A stretch of 9,401 nucleotides of DNA from Armatimonadota bacterium (lineage in GTDB: Bacteria > Armatimonadota > Abditibacteriia > CG2-30-59-28). Under the pieces are notes generated by a model, which was not told where the DNA came from, searched no databases, and saw only the letters and a program-made list of their open reading frames with translations. Position 1 is the stretch's first letter, and each line of letters begins with the position of its first letter. The stretch covers positions 1 through 9,401 of the forward strand of contig JACQGJ010000588.1 in the NCBI GenBank assembly GCA_016199605.1, given 5' to 3'. The position numbers and the translations under genes are program-made. Positions 1 to 6,748 of this stretch are shown piece by piece.

Positions 1-192
1 GAGGAAAGGGAAACGGGTCCCCCGTCTCGGCTCTTCCATTCCACTGAAACCGCCCTTCGAGGAGCTACACTTCCTTTTCTGTAACCCTCCCCCCTCCATC
101 AGCCTCTCCTCACTCCCCACCTTCTCCCCTCCTGTTCCTTACACCACCACCCGGAACGGGAGGGACGGATTCATCTCACAAGGTGTTTCCAT
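1..192. other. Gene-free flank with pyrimidine-rich tract
   Basis: No open frame here looks like protein and no RNA gene is recognisable. From about 70 to 140 the plus strand is almost wholly C and T (purine-rich on the minus strand), with several C runs of four to six. Two small inverted repeats occur, ACGGG/CCCGT at 13-25 and CCCG/CGGG at 150-160, but each has only a 4-5 bp stem and no T tract, so I do not call a terminator. The region lies downstream of the minus-strand gene that ends at 340. Confidence 0.5.
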
Positions 193-327
193 TCAGGTGC
201 GGGTAGAAGGGGTGACGATGACGGCGCGTTGGCCCCAAGCGCCTTCGAGGTCCTGTTGCTCGACCTCGCAGCGGTCGAAGTTGACCGGTCCGAGGATCCC
301 TGCAAAAGCAGGGAATTGCAGCTTCAT
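193..327 (-). CDS. Doubtful 44-residue ORF downstream of the DUF5678-like gene
   Basis: The ATG at 327 opens a 44-residue frame that ends in TGA at 193-195, only 12 bases after the stop of the preceding minus-strand gene. It begins MKLQFPAFAGILGPVNFD and has a protein-like mix of residues, with no arginine-rich shadow pattern. There is no clear ribosome-binding site, so any translation would have to be coupled to the upstream gene. A strong hairpin (297-314) sits in its first codons, which would hinder initiation and offers a competing explanation for the DNA. I do not recognise a family. It could be a real small gene, the remnant of a longer downstream partner, or chance. Confidence 0.25.
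   Translation of the reverse strand: MKLQFPAFAGILGPVNFDRCEVEQQDLEGAWGQRAVIVTPSTRT
297..314 (-). terminator. Perfect 7-bp hairpin after the DUF5678-like gene
   Basis: TCCCTGC and GCAGGGA form a perfect 7-bp stem around a four-base loop (TTTT as read on the minus strand). It lies 26 bases beyond the stop codon at 340. No T run follows the stem, so it is not a textbook intrinsic terminator. It could be a weak terminator or a 3'-end stabiliser for the upstream transcript. Confidence 0.35.
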
Positions 328-339
328 CCAGTGATATCA

Positions 340-633
340 TCACGTTCCAGCCCATCCCACTCCAACCAGCAGGATGATGACCTTTTTCCGGGAGTCCTCG
401 CCTGCTCGAAAGACAAGTCCACGGCGAGAATCCGGCTCCGCTTTCGTCAAGGCCTCGGCGACTTCGTCCAGACTGGGCGCGACGACAACGATGTCGCCAT
501 GCAGCAATCCAACCCATTGTCCCTCGTGGGTTTCATCCATCTGCTTGTGGAGCCGTCGCGCCACGCGCTGGTTCAGTCGCCGCTCCTCTTCGACGGTGAG
601 GCGTTTATGCTTGGGTGTTTGTTGAGCCTTCAT
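340..633 (-). CDS. DUF5678-like small protein
   Basis: This is a 97-residue soluble protein with no signal peptide or membrane segment. Residues 1-35 are highly charged and probably helical (EEERRLNQRVARRLHKQMDE). Residues 37-65 follow the pattern I associate with DUF5678: an E-G-x-W-V stretch, a short G-D-I-V-V-V-A strand turn, then S-x-D-E-V-A-E-A-L. The biochemical role of that family is unknown, and many members are small proteins of this size. I chose the ATG at 633 rather than the in-frame one at 666 because GGAGAG sits about 8 bases upstream and the likely -10 box (657-662) overlaps the longer start. The C-terminus, ending in a hydrophobic VIILLVGVGWAG run, is unlike what I would expect for the family and may reflect a frameshift or divergence. 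The gene is divergent from the glycosidase-like gene. That it is coding is fairly secure; the family call is tentative. Confidence 0.6.
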   Translation of the reverse strand: MKAQQTPKHKRLTVEEERRLNQRVARRLHKQMDETHEGQWVGLLHGDIVVVAPSLDEVAEALTKAEPDSRRGLVFRAGEDSRKKVIILLVGVGWAGT

Positions 634-656
634 CGTGTTCTCTCCTCTCGTCCCGA

Positions 657-685
657 AGGATAACACAGGGGCTATTGCGCGGCAA
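657..685 (-). promoter_or_regulatory. Candidate sigma70-type promoter for the DUF5678-like gene
   Basis: On the minus strand, TTGCCG (680-685, four of six matches to TTGACA) is followed after 17 bases by TATCCT (657-662, four of six matches to TATAAT). Transcription would begin near 650, giving a leader of about 17 bases before the ATG at 633. This spacing supports the shorter start for the gene. Confidence 0.35.
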
Positions 686-697
686 GAACCGGCTGAA

Positions 698-735
698 AGG
701 AGGAGAGACGCCGGCGTTGCGTCGGCCCCGGCGTC
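698..735 (+). promoter_or_regulatory. Shine-Dalgarno followed by hairpin before a GTG start
   Basis: A strong Shine-Dalgarno, AGGAGG, lies at 698-703, 32 bases ahead of the GTG at 736, which is too far for normal initiation. The intervening DNA holds a perfect 8-bp inverted repeat, GACGCCGG (707-714) and CCGGCGTC (728-735), with a 13-base loop. When folded, the stem places the Shine-Dalgarno three bases plus one helix width from the GTG. Phage T4 gene 38 is a known case in which a hairpin shortens the distance between ribosome-binding site and start. Here the folding and its effect are inference. Confidence 0.4.
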
Positions 736-2439
736 GTGTTAAGATGGCGACAGCTTATGCACACGCCCCACTTTTTCATAATCATATTATGCAGTGTCCT
801 CATTGTTGCTGCGGTTGCCCAGGACCAGGCGGAAGTCGCGGAGCCAACCAAGACCGTCTCGACGACGATTGACTTCCTGGACTACTGCTTCTACCGGACC
901 GATCCTGCGACCGGCTACTTCACTGAACAGCAGTATGAAGAGGTGATCCGGGCCCTGGCTCAGGCGGGTTTCGCCAAGATTTATCTTCGAGTGGACGCGT
1001 GCGGCAGGACATTGTACCCGAGCACCGCGGGCACGCGATACAGGGGGGACGGCCGCGAGCCGGGGTCCACCTTCCTTCTCAAGACGTTGAAGCGTTACGA
1101 CCCCGCCGCGAAGACGATCGAACTGGGGCACAAGTATGGCCTGCAGGTCTGGTGCTGGTATGCGTTCCTCGACGACGAGGCGACGATGGTTCACTACGGT
1201 CCGGGCAGTAACCTGGGGCGACGATACGGTGAGTATCCGCTCAAGGACCCGTTCCTGGTGCAGAACCCGCACCTCCAGTGGCGTCTCGACCCGCGGATCG
1301 AGGCGCGGCAGAAGGCGCAGGCCGCAACAACTGGCCGAGCCGGACCGGTCACCGCCCTTCGCATTCGCAGCGACTTGCAGCACCGGACGAACCGCGTGCG
1401 GTCCGAGGACGTTGTCATCTACACGAGCAACGACAACGCCACCTACCAACGCGTTGAAGGCAGCGTCACGATGACCGTCGAGCAGGAGAAGCCGGCGGTG
1501 CTGGTGTTCGGCGGGCTGACGGTCGAAGCACCGTATATCCAGATGGTGTTGCGCACTCCGCATCCCGTGGATGACAGCTTTACAGTTGCGGGCGCCCCGG
1601 CGCGCCTGGTCGAGCTTTACTATGACAACGCCTGGCACGAGGCCGTGGCGGATTACACCGAGGAAGCCGGCGCGCCGGAGCAGACGAGTTTCGGCTTCCG
1701 CGGCGGCGGGCGTTTCGCGTGGGACTACGACGGGTACAGAATCGGGATTGCGAAGTTCCCGTCTCCGATGCCGCGGCACTACGGCGTCATCGAGCTGACC
1801 CACCCCAAGGCGCGCAAGCACAAGCTGGCCAAACTCCGCGAGCTGGCCTGCTACGGCTTCGACGGATTCGCGTTTTCGATCCGCACGCACAGTCAGACCC
1901 GCGACGCCAGTGCTTACGGCTACGGTGACGCCGTGCGCGACGCCTATCTGAAACGCTACGGGCGAGACATCTGGCGCGAGCCGTTCGACCGCGAGCAGTG
2001 GCTCGCGTTGCGTGCCGAGGGGTTGAACCAGTTTATGCGCGAGGCTGGACGCGCCGTGACGCCGCGTCCGCTCTTCATGGACGCACCCAGACCGGGCTCT
2101 GGCTACCTCGAACCATACGGCGGCGTGCCGCTGCAGCACGAGAGGTGGATCGGTGACGGCAGCATCGCGGGCCTCCGCATGCTCGGCTACGGGCCGGACG
2201 AAGTGCTGAGGCCGTTACTTGGGTACCCGACGCGGGTCAAGGTCGTACGCTTTGTGGACAACTCGAACGTGCCAGCGCCCGATGTGTTCCGGACGCGCTT
2301 GTGTCGTTGGCTCGAGGAGCCCGGCCTGGACGAGATCGAGTTCTACGAGACGCTGATCTACACGGACCAGCCCCAGTACCTGAGTGCACTGCGAGAGGCG
2401 CTCGCCGACCGCAACCTGCTGCCGGCGTCAGCACGGTGA
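736..2439 (+). CDS. Secreted glycoside-hydrolase-like TIM-barrel protein
   Basis: The 567-residue product is probably exported. A basic start (LRWRQL) is followed by a hydrophobic stretch at residues 13-28 and an AVA-Q cleavage site near residue 28. Residues 42-185 look like the first half of a GHL10-type (family-10-like) TIM barrel: a Y-F-T-x-x-x-Y-E-E-V helix, then A-G-F-A-K-I-Y-L-R-V (78-86) and K-Y-G-L-Q-V-W-C-W-Y-A-F (133-144). Residues about 203-300 look like a beta-rich insert. Residues 348-440 resume the barrel with G-F-D-G-F-A-F-S-I-R (374-383) and the Y-L-K-R-Y-G-R-D-I-W/W-L-A-L-R-A-E-G-L segment typical of these proteins. Catalytic acids cannot be assigned from sequence alone, so hydrolase activity and substrate are inference. 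I use the GTG at 736 because it supplies the positive n-region of the signal peptide; the ATG at 757 would leave none. The gene converges on the propeller gene, with 63 bp between their stops. Confidence 0.7.
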   Translation: MLRWRQLMHTPHFFIIILCSVLIVAAVAQDQAEVAEPTKTVSTTIDFLDYCFYRTDPATGYFTEQQYEEVIRALAQAGFAKIYLRVDACGRTLYPSTAGTRYRGDGREPGSTFLLKTLKRYDPAAKTIELGHKYGLQVWCWYAFLDDEATMVHYGPGSNLGRRYGEYPLKDPFLVQNPHLQWRLDPRIEARQKAQAATTGRAGPVTALRIRSDLQHRTNRVRSEDVVIYTSNDNATYQRVEGSVTMTVEQEKPAVLVFGGLTVEAPYIQMVLRTPHPVDDSFTVAGAPARLVELYYDNAWHEAVADYTEEAGAPEQTSFGFRGGGRFAWDYDGYRIGIAKFPSPMPRHYGVIELTHPKARKHKLAKLRELACYGFDGFAFSIRTHSQTRDASAYGYGDAVRDAYLKRYGRDIWREPFDREQWLALRAEGLNQFMREAGRAVTPRPLFMDAPRPGSGYLEPYGGVPLQHERWIGDGSIAGLRMLGYGPDEVLRPLLGYPTRVKVVRFVDNSNVPAPDVFRTRLCRWLEEPGLDEIEFYETLIYTDQPQYLSALREALADRNLLPASAR

Positions 2440-2502
2440 GAACTGAGCCTGCCAAACGCCGCGCCGGGTTATTCCCGCCGAGATCAAAATTCCTATCAGC
2501 GG

Positions 2503-5322
2503 TCACTTGCAGATTCTCACTTTCCCATCTGCGCAGCCGACGACGATCTCTCCAAAACCGTCGCCGTCAATGTCGGCGATGGCGGGAGTGGCTGTTCCGG
2601 CCGGGAGGGTTGTCTGCCAGAGAACCTTGCCACTGGTCGGTCCAGTCGCTTTGATGGCAGCCAGCGATCCACCCCCGGCGACGAACTCCGGGAGTCCGTC
2701 ACCATCCACGTCGGCAGTCACCACGTCCGTCCATTGGTTGATCCCGGTCAGCTCCCATTTCAGCGTCCCCGTTGCCGCGTCGTAGCAGCGGAAGATGCCG
2801 CCGTTGTGAATCGCCCCAATCTCCAGCTTGCCGTCGCCGTCCACGTCGGCGATGCCCGGATGTCGGCTGGAGTGTTGCTCGCGTCCAGGATCGAACGTCC
2901 AGAGCAACTTGCGGTCCATTGTCCACGCTCCCCACTGCCCCCATGCCGCGCATTCGAGGATTTCCAGCTTCCCGTCACCGTTGAGGTCCACGGGGAGTTG
3001 GGTGCCGTAGGCCGTCCACTGTGTGCTCTTATTCGCCTGGTTCCAGATGCCGTTGGCAATCAATGGCTCGTGAATGAAAGAGCCGTCTTTACCGTTGAGC
3101 TCGGTGCAGAGATCAAGCGTGATGAAGAGGACGTCGTCTACTCCGTCGCCGTCCATGTCGGCAACGGCGGGCATCCCGGTAGGACCGAGCGTGTGGTGCC
3201 AGATCACTTTCGCCGAGCCGTCGTTGTGCCAGAGGAGTTTTCCGTCCCGGCCATCGAGAGCGAAGCTCTGCGCTGCGTCGTTCCCTGTCATGGCGATGCG
3301 GGCGGCTACGTACACGTCGAGGTGATCGTCGTGGTTGAAATCCCCGAAGGTCGCGCGGGAGATCGGGGCATAGAGTGAAGTAAAGGTGATTCCCGGCAAC
3401 GCCGTCTTCCAACGGGTCTTGCCTGTGCTGTCGAGAAGTTGCACTCCCGCGCCGCCCTCTCCTGCAACGCAGGCGACGAGGACCTCTTTCTTCCCGTCAC
3501 CATCCACGTCGGCGACAAGAGGCATCGGGCCATGGCCTGCATTGGCGGGGAATCCCCAGCCCTCCGCCTGCCACATCTTCCGAGGCTCGCCCGTGAACGG
3601 ACCCCGCAGCGCGATGACCCGCTTGTCTGCCCGGCAGAGGATTACTTCATTCGAGCCGTCTCCGTCGAGGTCAGCAATCGCCGCGTTTCCCGACATCGGT
3701 CGACCGCAAGCCCAGGAGGATTTCACCTTGCCATTGAGACCAAGCACACTCATAGTGGCGTCGCCAGCAGATGCGATGAGGGTGCCCTTAGCGGAGGTGA
3801 GTATCTTCACGTCCGACTTGTTCTCCAGCGGAACTGAGGAACGTGTCAGCTTCTTCCCCGGCTTCCCGGAGATGAAGACCAGTTGATCGGCGCGACCATC
3901 GCCGGAGGAACCCTCGGTGACAACCAGCGCCTTGCCTCTGGCGGTTTCGCAAATCACCGGGACACGTTGATCGTTATTGCGCCCTCCCATACCGAGCGGC
4001 CAGAGAGGTTCGTTGGTATATTCCAGTCGGCACTTGTCTCGACGATAACGCTCCACCCATTTGCTCCCAACCGCATTCCCGATGACCAGTGTCGTGAACT
4101 CTCGCGGAGTGCGCGCACTTTCAACCGCGGCGATGAGCTCCGGGACTCCGTCGCCATCGAGATCGGCCACGGAGTGGACGTACAGATTGGGGACGGAGAC
4201 CTTCTCCTTTCCCGTGAGGGAGTCATAGACTTTCAGGTCCCAGCGATCTTTGTGGACGGAGATCACAACCTCCCGCTTGCCGTCGCCATCCACATCCACA
4301 ACCGGACTGGGAGGGACGTGCAAGGTGAACGCGCCCTGCGGGAACCACTCACCAAAGTACCGCCGCCAGAGAATGGGGCTTTCGGTGTATTTAGCGATTT
4401 CGCCGGGCTGCGCCTCGGGCGAGGGATACGGCTTTGCCTGGTCTGCTGCGTCGCCGATGCCGCCGCGCGGTGGAGAGAACACGCCAAGCTGCACGGCGAT
4501 CAGGTCATTGTGAATGGAGAACTCCGCCTTGCCGTCGCCATCGACGTCCTGGATTCCGAGTGAGCCATAGTTGCGCATAAGCCCTTCGTCTTTGTGTGGA
4601 TTCCAGTAGAAGCGGAAGAGGTCTTTGCCGTCGCGAGCATCCATCGCGACGATGCCGCCATGTACCGCCGCGGCGACGCACATCGTGTTCTCGTCGTATC
4701 GTCCGGCGCTTGCCGTGCAGTGAGCATAGACCGGACCCTTGTTGAACTCCCGCTCCCAGACCAGCTTCGCCTTCGAGCAACCGTCGGCGAAACTCCACAT
4801 CTGAGCGTAGTTGTTCTCATATTGCTCCGAAGCGCAGGCAATCTGCTGTCCCTTGACCTCGGGCAGAAACTTGCCGACGAAGATGCGGTATCTCCCGACG
4901 GAACCGGTTCCCGCTCGCGACCAGACTCGCTGCCCGTCCTTCCCATTGATGATCGCCGGACCATCCACGACGATCTCAGTAGCGCCATCTCCGTCCACGT
5001 CCGCAATCGCGACAACTCCTCCACACGCTGACCGCCACTTCTCCTTGCCGGTCATGTCCACACACACGAGGGGCGACGGTCCGTAGAGCACTTCCTCCTT
5101 CCCGTCGTCATCCACGTCCGCGCACATCGCCCAACGTATCGGCAGTTGCCCGAGGTTGTAGGACCAAACCTCCTTCGGGGCTTGTGGCATGTTGCAGGGG
5201 ACCTCTGCTTGTGCGGAGAGCCTGTTGTCATGCGCGGGCATGGGCCATTCACCTTTGGCGCCCACGACTGTGGCGGCAGTCGTCAGTAAGAGAAGGCCGG
5301 CGAGGACAAGTAGATTGGTCAT
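2503..5322 (-). CDS. Large secreted FG-GAP/PQQ-like beta-propeller protein
   Basis: The 939-residue protein starts with a signal peptide (hydrophobic residues 4-20, cleavage near VVGA-KG at 19-23). The rest is repetitive. Thirteen calcium-loop motifs of the D-x-D/N-x-D-G type lie near residues 69, 108, 259, 343, 387, 551, 605, 661, 722, 779, 826, 871 and 917, mostly followed by E and a hydrophobic strand, as in FG-GAP/VCBS integrin-like blades. The copy at 661 is degenerate (DFNHDDHLD). Between them are G-K-x-x-W turns (93-96, 634-638, 694-698, 852-855, 898-902) like those of PQQ-type propellers, so the protein probably forms two or more propellers stabilised by calcium. Such proteins act outside the cytoplasm in binding or scaffolding; the ligand is unknown, and no catalytic domain, sortase motif or C-terminal anchor is visible. 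AAAGG lies 8 bases before the ATG at 5322. The gene is single, convergent with the glycosidase-like gene and divergent from the 5476 operon. Confidence 0.85.
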   Translation of the reverse strand: MTNLLVLAGLLLLTTAATVVGAKGEWPMPAHDNRLSAQAEVPCNMPQAPKEVWSYNLGQLPIRWAMCADVDDDGKEEVLYGPSPLVCVDMTGKEKWRSACGGVVAIADVDGDGATEIVVDGPAIINGKDGQRVWSRAGTGSVGRYRIFVGKFLPEVKGQQIACASEQYENNYAQMWSFADGCSKAKLVWEREFNKGPVYAHCTASAGRYDENTMCVAAAVHGGIVAMDARDGKDLFRFYWNPHKDEGLMRNYGSLGIQDVDGDGKAEFSIHNDLIAVQLGVFSPPRGGIGDAADQAKPYPSPEAQPGEIAKYTESPILWRRYFGEWFPQGAFTLHVPPSPVVDVDGDGKREVVISVHKDRWDLKVYDSLTGKEKVSVPNLYVHSVADLDGDGVPELIAAVESARTPREFTTLVIGNAVGSKWVERYRRDKCRLEYTNEPLWPLGMGGRNNDQRVPVICETARGKALVVTEGSSGDGRADQLVFISGKPGKKLTRSSVPLENKSDVKILTSAKGTLIASAGDATMSVLGLNGKVKSSWACGRPMSGNAAIADLDGDGSNEVILCRADKRVIALRGPFTGEPRKMWQAEGWGFPANAGHGPMPLVADVDGDGKKEVLVACVAGEGGAGVQLLDSTGKTRWKTALPGITFTSLYAPISRATFGDFNHDDHLDVYVAARIAMTGNDAAQSFALDGRDGKLLWHNDGSAKVIWHHTLGPTGMPAVADMDGDGVDDVLFITLDLCTELNGKDGSFIHEPLIANGIWNQANKSTQWTAYGTQLPVDLNGDGKLEILECAAWGQWGAWTMDRKLLWTFDPGREQHSSRHPGIADVDGDGKLEIGAIHNGGIFRCYDAATGTLKWELTGINQWTDVVTADVDGDGLPEFVAGGGSLAAIKATGPTSGKVLWQTTLPAGTATPAIADIDGDGFGEIVVGCADGKVRICK

Positions 5323-5363
5323 TGTTTTGGCCTTTCGGTCGGTAGAATCACTTAATCGCCGCT

Positions 5364-5393
5364 ATGTTATGCGAGGTGTGGGATTGGAGTCAA
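5364..5393 (-). promoter_or_regulatory. Candidate promoter of the propeller gene
   Basis: On the minus strand, TTGACT (5388-5393, five of six matches to the -35 consensus) is followed after 18 bases by TAACAT (5364-5369, four of six matches to the -10 consensus). The predicted start near 5357 gives a leader of about 35 bases before the ATG at 5322. The -35 box directly abuts the inverted repeat at 5394-5411. Confidence 0.45.
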
Positions 5394-5411
5394 GATCGGG
5401 ACTTCCCGGTC
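5394..5411. promoter_or_regulatory. 18-bp inverted repeat, candidate shared operator
   Basis: GATCGGGA and TCCCGGTC form 8-base arms with seven of eight positions matching, around a two-base CT centre. The element fills the space between the -35 box of the minus-strand promoter (ending at 5393) and that of the plus-strand promoter (starting at 5413). A second, overlapping perfect repeat pairs TTCCCGG (5403-5409) with CCGGGAA (5423-5429) across 13 bases that include the plus-strand -35 box. This is what a dimeric repressor or activator site would look like, but no regulator gene lies in the window. Confidence 0.4.
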
Positions 5412-5412
5412 C

Positions 5413-5441
5413 TTGCTGAAAGCCGGGAAACCTGTTACATT
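5413..5441 (+). promoter_or_regulatory. Candidate promoter of the four-gene operon
   Basis: TTGCTG (5413-5418) and TACATT (5436-5441) are separated by 17 bases and match the sigma70 boxes at three and four of six positions. Transcription would begin near 5448, leaving about 28 bases of leader with the AGGAGG ribosome-binding site at 5462-5467. The match is weak, which fits a promoter that needs an activator, or it may be chance. Confidence 0.3.
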
Positions 5442-5475
5442 TGCCAGCGTTCGATTGATCCAGGAGGAGTCGTAG

Positions 5476-6729
5476 ATGGCAGTTGGCGAGTTGGCATTGC
5501 TGGGGGGAGAACCCGTCCGGACGAAAGCATGGCCGGAGTGGCCGGTTTATGACGAGCGCGAGATGAACGCGTTGAAAGACGTGCTGGAGAGTCGCGCGTG
5601 GTCGCGTAGCTACGGACCGAAAGTGCAGCAGTTCGAGGAAGCTTTCGCGAAATACCAGGACTCCTTGTATGGGATCGCGGTGGCCAACGGCACCGCAGCC
5701 CTGGAGATCTCTCTCAAGGCCGCAGGCGTGGAGGCGGGAGACGAGGTGATCGTCCCGGCTTACACCTTCATCGCCACCGCGAGTGCTGCGCTGCAGGTGA
5801 ACGCAATTCCGATTTTCGCGGACATCGACCCTGACACCGGGAATATCGACCCCCGCTCAGTTGAAGCCTCCCTTACCGACAAGACGAAGGCCCTCGTGCC
5901 CGTGCATTTCGGGGGTCGTGCGGCCGACATGGACTCCCTTCTCGAGATCGCCCGTCGTCACAATCTCGTCGTCATTGAAGACGCATGTCATGGTTGGGGT
6001 TCGACTTGGAGGGGCCGAAAAGTTGGCGCTATCGGGCTTGCCGGAGGTGTCAGCTTCCAGCAAAGCAAGAACATGACTTCGGGCGAGGGTGGCTTCATCC
6101 TGACGAACGACGCTGAGACGGCCGGTAAGTGCTACTCGCTGCAGCACATCGGACGCATTGAGGGTCGCCCTTTCTACGAGCACCACGTCATCGCCTGGAA
6201 CTACCGCATGACCGAATGGCAGGGAGCGATACTCCTCGTGCAACTGGAACGGCTTGAGGAGCAAACGCAGAAACGGTGGGAGAACTCGTTGTTCCTTGAA
6301 GAGAGGCTGAAACAGTTTCCTTGCTTCCGCGTACTGCGCACTGATCCCTGGGTCACTCGTAGCTCCGTACACGTATACATGATTCGGTACAACGAGGCGG
6401 CAATGGAGGGAGTCTCTCGTGACAAGTTCCTCCAGGCTTTGAATGCCGAGGGGATCCCTGCTTGGTCGGGGTATCCGCATCCGTTGTACCGAAATCCGGT
6501 GTTTACCGAGATGAACTTCGGGCGCACCGGTCATCCCTTCACGTGTTCCCTCTATGGAAGATCGGTGGACTACTCGAAGTGCGACTGCCCGGGAACAGAG
6601 CAGTTCTGTGGCGACGCGGTGTGGTTGTATCAGTCAATGTTCCTTGCAGATCAGGAAGACATGCTGGACATTGCTCGCGCAGTGGAGAAGGTGTGGGAGA
6701 ATCGAGCTACCCTTCGAGGAGGCACTTAG
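5476..6729 (+). CDS. DegT/DnrJ/EryC1/StrS-family PLP aminotransferase, AHBA-synthase-like
   Basis: The 417-residue protein is full length for this fold-type I PLP family, which transfers amino groups to keto-sugars or, in AHBA synthases, aromatises an amino-shikimate-like precursor. Visible landmarks are N-G-T-A-A-L-E (71-77) for the PLP phosphate, P-A-Y-T-F-I-A-T (94-101), P-V-H-F-G-G (142-147), the PLP-ring aspartate in E-D-A (Asp169), and the Schiff-base lysine Lys198 in F-Q-Q-S-K-N-M-T-S-G-E-G-G. The N-terminal W-P-E-W-P-V-Y and the C-terminal C-P-G-T-E-Q-F-C-x-D-A-V-W-L resemble AHBA synthases such as RifK more than sugar aminotransferases. No other AHBA pathway genes are present, so I do not assign that product. 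Four cysteines cluster at 357, 369, 371 and 378. AGGAGG lies 8 bases before the ATG. This is the first gene of the operon; the next begins 19 bases after its stop. Confidence 0.88.
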   Translation: MAVGELALLGGEPVRTKAWPEWPVYDEREMNALKDVLESRAWSRSYGPKVQQFEEAFAKYQDSLYGIAVANGTAALEISLKAAGVEAGDEVIVPAYTFIATASAALQVNAIPIFADIDPDTGNIDPRSVEASLTDKTKALVPVHFGGRAADMDSLLEIARRHNLVVIEDACHGWGSTWRGRKVGAIGLAGGVSFQQSKNMTSGEGGFILTNDAETAGKCYSLQHIGRIEGRPFYEHHVIAWNYRMTEWQGAILLVQLERLEEQTQKRWENSLFLEERLKQFPCFRVLRTDPWVTRSSVHVYMIRYNEAAMEGVSRDKFLQALNAEGIPAWSGYPHPLYRNPVFTEMNFGRTGHPFTCSLYGRSVDYSKCDCPGTEQFCGDAVWLYQSMFLADQEDMLDIARAVEKVWENRATLRGGT

Positions 6730-6748
6730 ACAAGCCGTGGGAACTGCC

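Noticed and set aside
70..140. Possible G-quadruplex on the minus strand
   Set aside because: G runs are present, but loops between them reach about 20 bases, outside the usual quadruplex pattern.
176..517. 113-codon minus-strand frame overlapping the DUF5678-like gene
   Set aside because: It is arginine-rich, starts inside the better-supported gene and has no ribosome-binding site.
615..872. 85-codon plus-strand frame containing C-P-H-C-C-C-G-C, like a zinc ribbon
   Set aside because: The cysteines come from reading the signal-peptide codons of the glycosidase-like gene in another frame.
787..2139. 450-codon open frame antisense to the glycosidase-like gene
   Set aside because: The reverse frame stays open because of high GC at third codon positions. 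Its translation is rich in R, V and H with no domain pattern, while the plus strand has a signal peptide and barrel motifs.
2440..2502. Possible bidirectional terminator between the convergent genes
   Set aside because: The best stem (CGGG/CCCG around TTATT near 2463-2476) has only four continuous pairs and no T tract on either strand.
2734..4563. Several plus-strand open frames of 130-230 codons inside the propeller gene
   Set aside because: They mirror the repeated DVDGDG codons as repeated V-A-V-H-V-G or S-P-S-T-S-A strings, the expected antisense image of the calcium loops.
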